Shown: positions 1 to 8,002, numbered from the stretch's first letter. The stretch: 64,000 nt of DNA from UBA5078 sp033721235 (GCA_033721235.1 JAWWAY010000001.1:248001-312000); one strand, 5' to 3'. Notes: generated by a model from the letters alone, not told the origin. Translations and numbers: made by a program.

Positions 1-456
1 TTTACCGGCAACAGTCACTTTGGTGTGAACTTTATTACCTTCTACACTAGTCACCTGAAGTTGAATACGGCCATCATCAAGGAGTAGCACATCACCCTTG
101 TGAACATCTTGAGGGAGAGCTTTGTAGTCAATGCCGACGGCGTGCTGGTCTCCGTCATCACGTGCCATATCCCCATCGAGTATGAAGTGATCACCAATCT
201 TCAAAATAATTGAACCAGCGACGAATTTTGCTATTCGAATTTTTGGCCCTTGTAAGTCGCCTAAAATGGCCACGTATTGACCGAGCTTTTTCGCTGCAGC
301 ACGAACTTTATTCGCGCGGCTAATATGATCTTCTGCTGTTCCATGAGAGAAGTTCATGCGAACCACATTGCTTCCAGCTCTAATAATCGCTTCAATCTGT
401 TCTACTGTATCGGTGGATGGGCCTAGAGTAGCGAGTATTTTGGTGCGTCTTAACAT
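1..456 (-). CDS. pyk: Pyruvate kinase, N-terminal part (cut by window edge)
   Basis: Pyruvate kinase makes pyruvate and ATP from phosphoenolpyruvate and ADP in the last step of glycolysis. The 152 codons read from the ATG at 456 to the left edge start with MLRRTKILATLGPSTD. They contain the family signatures MNFSHG (substrate-loop region) and GDLQGPKIR, followed by the start of the B (lid) domain with GDVLLLDDGRIQL. The C-terminal two thirds lie outside the window, so completeness cannot be judged. It is transcribed leftward, away from the DUF3301 gene. In this organism it would take PEP produced below the Entner-Doudoroff pathway encoded at 40.6-45.2 kb. Confidence 0.96.
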   Translation of the reverse strand, partial: MLRRTKILATLGPSTDTVEQIEAIIRAGSNVVRMNFSHGTAEDHISRANKVRAAAKKLGQYVAILGDLQGPKIRIAKFVAGSIILKIGDHFILDGDMARDDGDQHAVGIDYKALPQDVHKGDVLLLDDGRIQLQVTSVEGNKVHTKVTVAGK

Positions 457-722
457 GGTTTGAGTACTCCGTTGTTACAGCGTGTTTGCTAGATTTATGG
501 CAGTGCAAATAGCGTAGCTTGATTAGTCTATAGTGCATTATCGATTTGCTCCTGGAATTTGGTATACCGAGATACTGTATATGCCAAGTGGGGCAAGAAA
601 CGGAGCTATCTTCACATAGTGAGTGCAATCGCTTTTCTTGAGAATTAGTAGCTATTCTCCTCCTGCGACCTTTCGCACGGCTGGGTCAACGACCGCTAAG
701 CATATCTTATGATCACCTAACT

Positions 723-1061
723 CTAGTGCAAAAAATCATTATCGTCAGGAAGTATATGGGGTTCCAGCTTTATGCTGAGTAGACGCCTACCGCTTAGCTC
801 AATTGTTCCTTTATAACGTTCTTGGCCCGTTGAGGTGAACTCGAAACTGTATCGCCTATGTAGCTGGAGAGACCCGGATGGTCCGCGACGAGGCCATACG
901 CTCTTGAGGACAATAATTTGATCCAAAAGTTGTAGATTTTCACGCTTACAGTATTCATGAAGATAGTGTAAGGCAATGCTTTTTATCTTATCCCCTTGCC
1001 ACCAAAAGCTTATGAGGCAGACAAATAATGCGGTCCAGACAATAGAGGAGAGCGTTAGCAT
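723..1061 (-). CDS. DUF3301 family membrane-anchored protein
   Basis: This 112-residue protein has one N-terminal hydrophobic segment (about residues 4-20, ending in SFWWQG). A short domain follows with the conserved pattern AL.YL..YC....LQLLDQ, then a stretch with RR.G.LQL.RRY.FEF and ERY.G.I.L.G.RLL.I.LEP. That pattern matches the DUF3301 family, which is widespread in Gammaproteobacteria and of unknown function. The single membrane segment suggests inner-membrane anchoring with the domain on one side. It is a single-gene unit between pyk and a repeat-rich intergenic region. No function can be given from sequence. Confidence 0.85.
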   Translation of the reverse strand: MLTLSSIVWTALFVCLISFWWQGDKIKSIALHYLHEYCKRENLQLLDQIIVLKSVWPRRGPSGSLQLHRRYSFEFTSTGQERYKGTIELSGRRLLSIKLEPHILPDDNDFLH

Positions 1062-1117
1062 AAACTTATGATTACCAAGAGTGTGGGAGCCTATTGTATC
1101 AGAGAGTTCGCAGAGAG

Positions 1118-1320
1118 TTTGGGGTCAGACCCCAAACCTGCTGGGGTCAGACCCCGCGTTCGTAGCTGTTTTTACGGGGTTGTAGCTTTCTAAGTTTTTC
1201 CCCAATTCTCCTCTAGCCCGCATGATTGCGTGCTTTTCGGGTCCCTGCGATTTGCGATCATGTCTAGTAGTTGCCGAAGTGCTTCGGGGTCAGACCCCGA
1301 TAATTTTGGGGTCTGACCCC
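1118..1320. repeat. Cluster of four GGGGTCAGACCCC palindromes (REP-like)
   Basis: Four copies of a 13-bp palindrome with a central A or T lie at 1121-1133, 1143-1155, 1286-1298 (GGGGTCAGACCCC) and 1308-1320 (GGGGTCTGACCCC). The first is extended by TTT/AAA to 19 bp. The last two form an inverted pair with a 9-bp spacer. The cluster fills most of the 294-bp gap between the DUF3301 and thioesterase genes. Identical units recur at 4.4 kb and 16.3 kb. Short GC-rich palindromes in small intergenic clusters are typical of REP elements mobilised by REP-associated tyrosine transposases; no such transposase is in this window. Confidence 0.85.
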
Positions 1321-1355
1321 GTTTGGGGTGCGTTTGAGGGGGAGTAGGGGGCGGC

Positions 1356-2162
1356 TTACTTAAACCAGCACAGTTGTTCTGTTGTGGCTAGGAGCTCTCC
1401 AGCGCTGCTCCACAGTCTTGCTTGAGATCCCATAGTGGCGTGCTCGGCACGTGTGCCTGTGACCTCTGACAGAACGTAATCATCGCCGATGCGTGCCATT
1501 TGCTCTGGTGTTGCATGAAAGTATACCGATAGAGTAAGTGTCGCAGAGGGGCGGGGTTCTTTGCCTATGTACCAAATGCGGGGCGGGTATACATCTGACA
1601 GGTAACATAGCTGTATGGCGTCAATGTCGCGTCCGGAACGCTCTTTTATCCACGAAATGGATTGGGTGTTTTCCTGTCCAAAAGGAGGGAAGCCTGCTAC
1701 CGGGCTTATTCTCATCTGTTGGCCGAACGTGCCAGGAGGCGCGAAGCGTGTATCTGCCTTTGGTGCAGGTACTTGTGGCATTGTCCATTCGTTGTGCTGG
1801 GTACTCTCGCGGCGCTTTGCCAGTATCACTGTGGCGTAGGCTTTTAGTTCAGATTGGTCTTCGTTGTAGATCTCAGAGCGCCAGTGCGTAATAGAGCGCC
1901 CACCACCCATAGGCTGTACGTGAATAGTGAGTTGCGAACCGGGCTCAATTCGATTGACATAGTTAACGGTAATGGAAGAGGGCGAGCCGCTTGAGCGCGT
2001 GTCATCGGTAATGGCCTTTAAGAGTAGGGCGGCAGTTAAACCACCGAACATGCCAGTATTGGCCTCGTAATCTTTACTGGCGGTAGTTTGCCATAGGCCA
2101 GTGTCTACAGGCTTGAGTGTTAATGCTTTTTCAAGTGTAAGTTCGCTGTTTTTATTGTTCAT
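1356..2162 (-). CDS. Acyl-CoA thioesterase-like double-hotdog protein
   Basis: This 268-residue protein has two consecutive hotdog-type halves, as in the TesB-like/4HBT_3 thioesterase families that hydrolyse acyl-CoA to free acid and CoA. The first half (about 20-115) carries GMFGGLTAALLLKAI, matching the hotdog helix, then SITVNYVNRIEPGS and a GGGRSITHWRSEI strand. The second half (about 165-268) has a Leu-Ser-Asp segment (YLSDVYPPR) and ends with TTEQLCWFK. No signal peptide is seen, so it is cytoplasmic. No clear Shine-Dalgarno precedes the ATG at 2162, so the start is moderately certain. The acyl substrate is unknown. Confidence 0.8.
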   Translation of the reverse strand: MNNKNSELTLEKALTLKPVDTGLWQTTASKDYEANTGMFGGLTAALLLKAITDDTRSSGSPSSITVNYVNRIEPGSQLTIHVQPMGGGRSITHWRSEIYNEDQSELKAYATVILAKRRESTQHNEWTMPQVPAPKADTRFAPPGTFGQQMRISPVAGFPPFGQENTQSISWIKERSGRDIDAIQLCYLSDVYPPRIWYIGKEPRPSATLTLSVYFHATPEQMARIGDDYVLSEVTGTRAEHATMGSQARLWSSAGELLATTEQLCWFK

Positions 2163-2347
2163 ACGTAGTATATAAAGATAGTAAGAATTTAAGTGCTGAA
2201 GAACATACTATTATGATTGCTTATAATGAAGACAGTTTTATTTTGCGCGACTCTATTTAGGGCCAGCTAATGGGACGTCTGTTTGAGCGTAGGGCAAGTA
2301 TTGCAATGTAAAGATGTGACGGAAAATAACATAAGGGAGAGTGAGCT

Positions 2348-2707
2348 ATGATAAAGCGTATCTTTGCAGTTTTTGTACTAGGGGTTTTTCTACAAAGTTG
2401 TGCAAGTAGCAATTCACCGCAACTCGCCGGCGAATGGGCTGGTACTTTAAGCGTAGCGGGCCAGAACCTGCGATTGGTCTTTCACATAAGCGAGTCTAGT
2501 TCAGGCTACACGACGGAAATAGAGAGCGTAGATCAAGGTGGAGTTAAAATTCCCAGCAATTTAGAAGTCGACGGTAATTCCTTGAAGTTTTGGGTCGAAG
2601 CGATCCAGATGGAATACAACGCTACTGTAGAGGGCGATGTTATTATTGGTGACTTCAAACAGTTTGGAATTAGCGTAGAAGACTTTAAGCTAGAAAGAAG
2701 AGCGTAA
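2348..2707 (+). CDS. Small putative lipoprotein
   Basis: This 119-residue protein has a signal peptide ending in a lipobox (FLQSC, Cys18), so it should be lipid-anchored after export. The mature part is a small beta-rich domain beginning with GEWAGTLSVAGQNLRLVFHI. That pattern resembles the N-terminal beta domain found in front of some alpha/beta hydrolases, but no hydrolase domain is present here. The start follows a strong Shine-Dalgarno (GGGAG). No catalytic residues are recognisable. It precedes the GNAT gene on the same strand by 64 bp and may share a transcript with it. Confidence 0.75.
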   Translation: MIKRIFAVFVLGVFLQSCASSNSPQLAGEWAGTLSVAGQNLRLVFHISESSSGYTTEIESVDQGGVKIPSNLEVDGNSLKFWVEAIQMEYNATVEGDVIIGDFKQFGISVEDFKLERRA

Positions 2708-2771
2708 TGGCGCAAAATGGCCTTAATCTATGGCGCAGTAAGCTGAGTCTACGCTCAAAAGGAAGACGGAC

Positions 2772-3266
2772 GTGTTGTATCTAAGAAAGCCTCGACAGTC
2801 TGATATTGCTGCAGTGAAGGCGCTTTACGATCGCAGCGCCTCATTGCACAGGCCTTGGACCTATCCGCCGAAAGATTATGAAGCCTACTTGTTGGAAGAA
2901 TATCGTTATTTTCTGTGCATGGAACAAAGCCACCAAATTGTAGGAACCTTCAATATCTCAGGCGTGATACGCGCCAATTTTTATTCAGCTTACTTGGGGT
3001 ATGAAGTGTTCTCACCTTTCGAAGGCAGGGGATATATGCGCAGGGGCCTGAAGCTCTTAATCGAGGAGGCTTTCGGCAATTTAAATTTGCATCGGCTTGA
3101 GGCTAATATTCAACCTGGCAATGAGGTATCTATTAAACTCGTGGCTCGTGCTGGCTTTGTAAGGGAAGGCTTTTCTAAAGAATATCTAAATATAGGCGAT
3201 GATGGCTGGAAACATCACGAGCGATGGGCTCTTATCAACGATCATTGGCTAGACATCAATCTTTAA
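2772..3266 (+). CDS. GNAT family N-acetyltransferase (RimJ/RimL-like)
   Basis: This 164-residue single-domain protein matches the GNAT fold of the RimJ/RimL type. It opens with YLRKPRQSDI (strand 1), contains YEVFSPFEGRGYMRRGLK where the acetyl-CoA pyrophosphate loop is expected, and has LNLHRLEANIQPGNEVSIKLVARAGF typical of the C-terminal half. Such enzymes transfer acetyl from acetyl-CoA to protein N-termini or small amines; the acceptor cannot be told. It starts at a GTG immediately followed by TTG. An intrinsic terminator follows 25 bp after the stop. Confidence 0.85.
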   Translation: MLYLRKPRQSDIAAVKALYDRSASLHRPWTYPPKDYEAYLLEEYRYFLCMEQSHQIVGTFNISGVIRANFYSAYLGYEVFSPFEGRGYMRRGLKLLIEEAFGNLNLHRLEANIQPGNEVSIKLVARAGFVREGFSKEYLNIGDDGWKHHERWALINDHWLDINL

Positions 3267-3291
3267 GCAGATGTATTTACAATAAGAGGCG

Positions 3292-3323
3292 AACCCTTGC
3301 CCTGTAGCAAGGGTTTGGTTTTT
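3292..3323 (+). terminator. Intrinsic terminator after the GNAT gene
   Basis: The 9-bp arms AACCCTTGC (3292-3300) and GCAAGGGTT (3307-3315) enclose a 6-nt loop and are followed by TGGTTTTT. It sits 25 bp after the GNAT stop on the plus strand, where a Rho-independent terminator is expected. Confidence 0.8.
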
Positions 3324-3382
3324 AAATTGTTTAGTGATTTAAACAGAGCGTAGTACTAAGAAGTCTGTCGTAGGTTTATTGG

Positions 3383-3402
3383 GGCCAGGTTCGAACCTGG
3401 CC
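3383..3402. repeat. Perfect 20-bp palindrome GGCCAGGTTCGAACCTGGCC
   Basis: This is a perfect 20-bp inverted repeat with no spacer, located 12 bp beyond the stop of the minus-strand chelatase-like gene. It lacks a T-tract on either side, so a bidirectional terminator is possible but not obvious. It resembles the GGGGTC..GACCCC palindromes in composition, and a half-site-like GAACCTGACCCC occurs at 7313-7324. It may be a second REP-type unit; function is unknown. Confidence 0.6.
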
Positions 3403-3414
3403 TCAAGAAGTTAT

Positions 3415-4347
3415 TTAGGAGTCAGCAAGTTTTGGTTTTAGCGCTCTTGCTTGGCTGTCAATCCATTCACTCACGCCCTCGTGAGGAATAAGTCCCTTTT
3501 CATCAGCTCTATAGTCTAGACCTTCCAGTACATCCGCGTAGGGGCCAAAACCGTGGACCCGATACGGAATGACAATAGCTGTGCGCCCTTCGGCTGTTGC
3601 AGTGCTGACAAAGTCACGAACTTGTTGCTCCGCAGCTTCTCGTTTCTCTTCCCAGTCTTCTCGCAGGCTTGTTACTTTAACGCGATTGAAGCCGTACTCC
3701 AGAACTGGGGACGCACGTTCTGTAATGGCTTGAATCCAGCGTGCATTTTCAGCATCGTCCTCTGGGCCATGTGCAAGAATAAGGACATCTTCTTTAGCTG
3801 GGTTCTGGCTTAGTCCTTGTGCGCGTCCTAAGAGAACCTGAGTCATTTCCTCTGCATCGGCAAGGCCCTCTTCGCTTAGGACGAAATTGGCATCGCTTGA
3901 GATTTTCCAGAACTCCATTCGGTGAGTGGGAGCGTCTTGCGTTTCTGAATGGTCAGCATGGGAACCGTGTTCAGCTGTTTGATGACTATGCATTGGCTCT
4001 GTTGCAGGGCGTAGTGGTGCGCCTTCTTGCAAACCTAGAATCTGAGATGTCCGTTCGTACCAACTCTCGCCGCTGATAAAGAGTCGTACTACGGCGATAT
4101 CGTTCACACCTCTAGCCTCTAGCTTGCTCACGGCCTCTTGCAAGGAGTAGGCATCCGCCATGCCGAACGCGACTTCAAGCGGGTAGTCCTGCTGTAGTGG
4201 TTGTACAGTATCGAGTACACCTTGTTCCCACTCATCAATACCGCCGTGCGCCATCACTAGAACACCAAAGCTGTCTTGCGCTAGAGCGCTAATGTGAACA
4301 CTTAGGCCAAGTGTGCTTATTGCTAAAAGTTTTAATGCATTATTCAT
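3415..4347 (-). CDS. Periplasmic CbiX/SirB-like tandem class II chelatase domain protein
   Basis: This 310-residue protein has a signal peptide (cleavage near ALA-Q, 23/24), so it is exported. Two halves look like class II chelatase (CbiX/SirB) domains. The first (about 26-110) begins GVLVMAHGG with His34; its second expected metal-site His is missing (LFISGESWY). The second (about 186-290) begins DVLILAHGP with His193 and keeps a later His265 (PYRVHGFGPY). A His-rich linker (His120, 122, 127, 130, 133) joins them. Cytoplasmic relatives insert Co or Fe into tetrapyrroles; an exported, duplicated form is atypical. It follows the TonB receptor in a probable operon with hemP, which points to heme, metallo-tetrapyrrole or metal handling in the periplasm. 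The reaction is unproven. Confidence 0.72.
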   Translation of the reverse strand: MNNALKLLAISTLGLSVHISALAQDSFGVLVMAHGGIDEWEQGVLDTVQPLQQDYPLEVAFGMADAYSLQEAVSKLEARGVNDIAVVRLFISGESWYERTSQILGLQEGAPLRPATEPMHSHQTAEHGSHADHSETQDAPTHRMEFWKISSDANFVLSEEGLADAEEMTQVLLGRAQGLSQNPAKEDVLILAHGPEDDAENARWIQAITERASPVLEYGFNRVKVTSLREDWEEKREAAEQQVRDFVSTATAEGRTAIVIPYRVHGFGPYADVLEGLDYRADEKGLIPHEGVSEWIDSQARALKPKLADS

Positions 4348-4367
4348 CTTAATACCTTTCCCAATTT

Positions 4368-4444
4368 GGGGTCTGACCCCAACGTTTTCTGAATTTTTCC
4401 AAATTTTTCAAAAGTTTACTTTCCGATGTTTGGGGTCTGACCCC
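4368..4444. repeat. Two GGGGTCTGACCCC palindromes
   Basis: Copies lie at 4368-4380 and 4432-4444, both with central T and separated by 51 bp of AT-rich sequence. They fill the gap between the TonB receptor and the chelatase-like gene. On the minus-strand transcript they could form hairpins between the two cistrons and so change the ratio of receptor to chelatase-like protein. They are the same unit as at 1.1-1.3 kb and 16.3-16.5 kb. Confidence 0.85.
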
Positions 4445-4449
4445 AAAGT

Positions 4450-6687
4450 TTAGAGTTGGATGTCTAGGGCCATGCGGAAGTTGGTGCCGGGGCCTTGGGC
4501 TTTTTCTATGTTGCTGACGTCGTTGGCGGCTAGTCCGCGAATGCTGCTCCAGCGTGCATACTGCTCGTCTAGGAGATTGAAAATACCGAAGCGTAGGGTG
4601 GCATTGTTAGAGAACTGGTACTGGCCAGTAACATCGACAAGTTGGTAGGCTTCGCCTTGTACTCTATCTTGCGCAGACACACGGGTTTTGGCCGCGACAA
4701 AAGTTGCCGTCGTTTCGAGCCTCCATCGAGCATCGTTTGGCATATAACTTATGCCAGTAACAGCCGTAAATGGGTCTACTGAATCTAAGCTTGTGTCACT
4801 GGTTTTATCTTTCCCGCGCGACACTGCCATGCTTCCTTGGAAGCGCCAATTCGAATTGAGCTGCCATTGCAGTGTTGCTTCGGCGCCATAAATATTCGCC
4901 TTGCCCACATTGCTGTCTTGAAATAGGCTGACACCGTTTGCACTGCCTACAAACGCACTTTCAATGAAGTTGTCGTAGTCGTTGTTATAAGCCGCCACAG
5001 TGAAATTTAAGTCTTGGAAGCTGCTACGTAAGCCAATTTCTATGCCTGTGCTGTACTCTGCTTCTAAGTCAGGGTTCGGAATGGTGGCGTAGCCGTGACC
5101 AAGGTTTACGAAAGCTTGATTTGATTCGTCAAAATTAGGCGGGCGAAACCCTTCAGCGTATTGCCCAAACAGGGAGTAGTGGTCGCCAAGGGAGTAGATT
5201 GCTCCTAGGGTTGTAGAGACTTCACGTTCATCGACATCGCTGATGGAAAAACCACCATAGTTGGCAATGTCCCCTGTGCCATTTAGCAAGGCGTCCGGCT
5301 GAGGGTTCATCTGGTATCGGTCGTAACGAATGCCGGGAATAATGCTAAGCGCACCGCTCAGTAGTGTAATCTCGTCCTGTATAAAAGCGCCAGTTCGTAC
5401 TGTTTCCGTATCCGGGAATGTTTTGTTAGGAAAAACTTCTGCCGGTGCGAAGGGGTAACTTGGAATCGCGCAGCTAGTCTCTCCAGTAGTGAGGTTCGTA
5501 TCGCATCGGTTACGTGGGCGTTCTGTATCCGTGATTTCGTAGTTTAAGCCATAGATAAGGTCATGGTTGGTGCTGGCCGCGTTGAATTGTTTTGAGAGTA
5601 GTAGCTGAGCGCTGCTCGTATCTTGATTGAAGTCAAAATCAGTTGCGCGATCGGCAGTAACGCCGCCATATGTTGCGGGGTTGCTTGGGTCAATAAACGC
5701 GTAGCTTGTTCGTGTTTGCTCCGTATATTGCTCAGCCTCACTCTTTTGGTTATGCAATTGGGTACGAATGGAATCGGCAATAATAGAGTCTAATCGCCAG
5801 TCGTGACTCAAACTGATACGTTGGCGAGTACTGGTATCTTTGCCTACTGAACGAGTCACAGAACTGCTGAGCTCGTTTTCTAACTTCGTGTCAATCGTTT
5901 CTTTATTGTGATCGAGCGCTAAGCGTAAAGACTGTGAGTCGCTAAGTTGCCAGTTCGCTTTCCAAAGCCAATTGCTAGTCTCTCCATTCTGAGGATTTAA
6001 GCTTCCTGGGCCTTTAATTTCAGCTTCGTTGAAGTCACGTTTGGTGGCCTGAAGAACGGAACCGACGTTTGCAAGTTGACCCGCCCATGTGAAGCCTGTT
6101 TTAAGTTGCTCATTCACACTATTGCTTGATGTTCTAAAGGCGAAATGTGAGCTCTTATTGCCCGTAAGGTAATCACTGGCATCTTTGGTGCGCAATAGCA
6201 CGGCACCGCCCATTGCATCGGCCCCGTAAAGCACTGAGGCCGGGCCTCGAATGATTTCGATGGCTTTTAGATCATCCACCTCGAAGCTGTCCTTGCCGTA
6301 GGAGGAGGGACCCGCAGCGTAAATATCGCTGCTGCGAACGCCGTCTATGACGGTAAGAACTCGATTGCCCCCTATGCCTCGAATAACAAAACCTTCATTA
6401 CCTCCCCGGCTTGCTGTGTCCATGCTGAGACCAGGTTGGTAGCGGGTAATATCTGCTAGATCATCCGTAAGCTGCGACTGCATCTCTTCATCGCTCACTA
6501 CTGAAATTGTGCCGGCTATGTCCGCTAGTGTCCTTTCGCGTAAAGTGGCGGTAACGATAATTTCTTCACTTAGCCGCTCTTCTGCGATAGTCGCGACTGA
6601 GCAGAAGAGGACGCTTACCCCTACGAGAAAGGATAGGCTAGGGGACAGGCTATAAGTGGGTTTTGGGCGCTTGTTTTCCATTGGCAT
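4450..6687 (-). CDS. TonB-dependent outer-membrane receptor, heme/hemoglobin type
   Basis: This 745-residue protein has an N-terminal signal region (to about residue 35) and a TonB box-like EEIIVTATL. A plug domain follows with GFVIRGIGGNRVLTVIDGVR and IEIIRGPASVLYGADAMGGAV, then a 22-strand-type barrel ending in the aromatic-poor but usual NFRMALDIQL. Heme receptors carry FRAP and NPNL motifs flanking a heme-ligand His. Here FRPP (514-517), His531 and NPDL (538-541) occupy those places. It lies between hemP and the chelatase-like gene behind a Fur-type box, supporting iron-repressed heme import. A good Shine-Dalgarno (GGAGAG) precedes the ATG at 6687. Substrate other than heme (for example another tetrapyrrole) is not excluded. 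Confidence 0.88.
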   Translation of the reverse strand: MPMENKRPKPTYSLSPSLSFLVGVSVLFCSVATIAEERLSEEIIVTATLRERTLADIAGTISVVSDEEMQSQLTDDLADITRYQPGLSMDTASRGGNEGFVIRGIGGNRVLTVIDGVRSSDIYAAGPSSYGKDSFEVDDLKAIEIIRGPASVLYGADAMGGAVLLRTKDASDYLTGNKSSHFAFRTSSNSVNEQLKTGFTWAGQLANVGSVLQATKRDFNEAEIKGPGSLNPQNGETSNWLWKANWQLSDSQSLRLALDHNKETIDTKLENELSSSVTRSVGKDTSTRQRISLSHDWRLDSIIADSIRTQLHNQKSEAEQYTEQTRTSYAFIDPSNPATYGGVTADRATDFDFNQDTSSAQLLLSKQFNAASTNHDLIYGLNYEITDTERPRNRCDTNLTTGETSCAIPSYPFAPAEVFPNKTFPDTETVRTGAFIQDEITLLSGALSIIPGIRYDRYQMNPQPDALLNGTGDIANYGGFSISDVDEREVSTTLGAIYSLGDHYSLFGQYAEGFRPPNFDESNQAFVNLGHGYATIPNPDLEAEYSTGIEIGLRSSFQDLNFTVAAYNNDYDNFIESAFVGSANGVSLFQDSNVGKANIYGAEATLQWQLNSNWRFQGSMAVSRGKDKTSDTSLDSVDPFTAVTGISYMPNDARWRLETTATFVAAKTRVSAQDRVQGEAYQLVDVTGQYQFSNNATLRFGIFNLLDEQYARWSSIRGLAANDVSNIEKAQGPGTNFRMALDIQL

Positions 6688-6804
6688 GGACAGTTCTCTC
6701 CTTTAAAAAAGAGAGTCTGGCTGGCTGCCTGGCAAGAGCTGAGTGGCTGGCTGGACTCAATGCTGCGGTTATCTAGGGGCCGCAGTGTTGGTTTTTAGCT
6801 AATA

Positions 6805-6942
6805 TTACTTAGTCAGTATGAGTTTATTGCTGGCCGTAACGCGTAGCGTGTAGCGATCGCCGTTGTGTAAAATGGTAATTTCTTTTCGTAGTCCCAATAG
6901 TTGGGAGCTATTGATCTCTTTGCTGGGTTGATCATTGCTCAT
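6805..6942 (-). CDS. hemP: Hemin uptake protein HemP
   Basis: This 45-residue protein starts at the ATG at 6942; the reading frame stays open upstream, but family members are this short. The C-terminal pattern I.S..LLG..KEITI.HNG..Y.LR.T..NKLILTK is the HemP family signature. HemP is a small protein found with heme-uptake genes; in some bacteria it acts as a regulator or accessory factor for receptor expression. It is the first gene of the hemP-receptor-chelatase group and lies about 100 bp downstream of the Fur-like box. A hairpin (CTGCGG/CCGCAG, 6763-6785) lies between it and the receptor. Confidence 0.88.
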   Translation of the reverse strand: MSNDQPSKEINSSQLLGLRKEITILHNGDRYTLRVTASNKLILTK

Positions 6943-7043
6943 ATTTACGATCCGTGATTTTGCTGGGTTTAACCAGAGAAATAGGGATTTGCACAAGGCC
7001 TTTCCCACAACTGCGGCGACAATATACCGCAGGCATTTCTTTT

Positions 7044-7067
7044 ATGCAAATAAGAATCGTTCGCATT
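7044..7067 (-). promoter_or_regulatory. Fur box upstream of hemP
   Basis: Read on the minus strand, the site is AATGCGAACGATTCT followed by TATTTGCAT. This is an imperfect inverted repeat matching the 19-bp Fur consensus style (GATAATGATAATCATTATC) and the GCGAA.GATTCT.ATTTGC form common in pseudomonad-like iron promoters. Its position about 100 bp upstream of hemP fits Fe-Fur repression of the hemP-receptor-chelatase group. Confidence 0.72.
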
Positions 7068-7070
7068 GGT

Positions 7071-7331
7071 GTGAGAGTCGCTATTCAGGCCGATGCTGAC
7101 ATGGATCGATTGTTAAAGGACCATTGCTTAGAGGTATAGTCAGCCAATTTCTCCATTATTAGGGAAGCTAAAGAGCGGCTTGCGAACAGATTGGTACAAG
7201 AACTGGAGAAATTTCGCCATTTCCTAGTGTAGCCGGCTAAAAACTACGACGATGTTGCAATAGCCAATATCGATGGTAATGGAAACCAGCTAGGGTTTTA
7301 GATATGAGCTTTGAACCTGACCCCAGTTGCA
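7071..7331. other. Intergenic region without a recognised gene
   Basis: The 323-bp gap between hemP and the response regulator holds the Fur-like box at its left part. To the right I see no convincing gene: one short plus frame (about 7158-7235) reads REAKERLANRLVQELEKFRHFLV but has no start or Shine-Dalgarno. The segment ends with GAACCTGACCCC (7313-7324), a half-site-like copy of the palindromic repeats found elsewhere in the first 16.5 kb. Confidence 0.5.
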
Positions 7332-7976
7332 CTATGGTTCGATGAGGCCAGCGCGGATGGCGATGATGGCGAGCTCGGCGCTATTGGAAGCGTCCAGCTT
7401 CTGTTTAATATTGTACAGATGCGTGCCTACCGTTCGTGGGCTTAGGGACATGACGTCTGCTATTTCTTGGACGGACTGTCCCTTTGCTAAGGCTAGAAAG
7501 ACTTTAAACTCTTTTTCGCTAAGTGCGTCTACAGGGTTCTTTGAGCCGGAAACTTGTTCCACTGCCAGTTCCTGTGCAATGGCGGGTTCTAAGTAGATGT
7601 TGCCCTTGTGCACAGACTTAATGGCTTCTATAAGCACTTCTGCGGCACTGCGTTTAGTAACATAGCCAGATGCTCCGGCTTTGAGTACGCGTTTAGCATG
7701 CATAATGTCTTCGTGTGCTGATAATACGAGAATTTTCTGCTGTGGTTTTTTGGCTAGTACGCGGGCGATGGCCTCTAGACCGCCTATGCCAGGCATGGAA
7801 ATATCCATCACTAATACGTCGGGCTCCAAAGCCACAAACTCTCTTACGGCTTCTTCGCCACTATTCGCTTCGCCAATAATGGCAATTTCTTTCGAACCCT
7901 CTAAGAGCAGTTTAAAACCCATTCTGACCACGGCGTGGTCATCTACCAGCATGACGGATATTTTATCTTTGTTCAT
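7332..7976 (-). CDS. NarL/LuxR-family response regulator
   Basis: This 214-residue two-domain regulator has an N-terminal receiver (about 6-120) with the acidic pair VDDHA, phospho-acceptor Asp in VLVMDISMPG (about residue 57), and Lys in GYVTKRSA. A LuxR-type helix-turn-helix (about 148-210) follows, with LSEKEFKVFLALAKGQSVQEIA and SPRTVGTHLYNIKQKL. It is 26 bp downstream of the sensor kinase gene and is surely its partner. The operon sits back-to-back with pqqABCDE. NarL-type pairs such as ExaDE/ErbR control PQQ-dependent alcohol oxidation in pseudomonads, so control of the pqq genes and the dehydrogenase is a reasonable inference, not shown. Confidence 0.93.
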   Translation of the reverse strand: MNKDKISVMLVDDHAVVRMGFKLLLEGSKEIAIIGEANSGEEAVREFVALEPDVLVMDISMPGIGGLEAIARVLAKKPQQKILVLSAHEDIMHAKRVLKAGASGYVTKRSAAEVLIEAIKSVHKGNIYLEPAIAQELAVEQVSGSKNPVDALSEKEFKVFLALAKGQSVQEIADVMSLSPRTVGTHLYNIKQKLDASNSAELAIIAIRAGLIEP

Positions 7977-8002
7977 CGTGTATCCAATTGCTCTTAACCG
8001 TT

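Noticed and set aside
392..628. Minus-strand frame overlapping the start of pyk
   Set aside because: It lies across the pyk start codon in another frame, has no Shine-Dalgarno and a composition unlike a protein; the pyk frame is unmistakable.
1118..1320. CRISPR-like array
   Set aside because: The repeated unit is a 13-bp palindrome at irregular spacing without unique regular spacers or cas genes.
6943..7008. N-terminal extension of HemP
   Set aside because: Adds 22 residues that are not family-like; HemP proteins normally start at the downstream ATG.
6954..7139. Plus-strand frame across the Fur box region
   Set aside because: It overlaps hemP upstream DNA and the Fur-type site, and has no recognisable domain.
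7158..7235. Short coiled-coil-like frame between hemP and the response regulator
   Set aside because: No start codon or ribosome site and too short; could be a gene remnant but nothing supports it.
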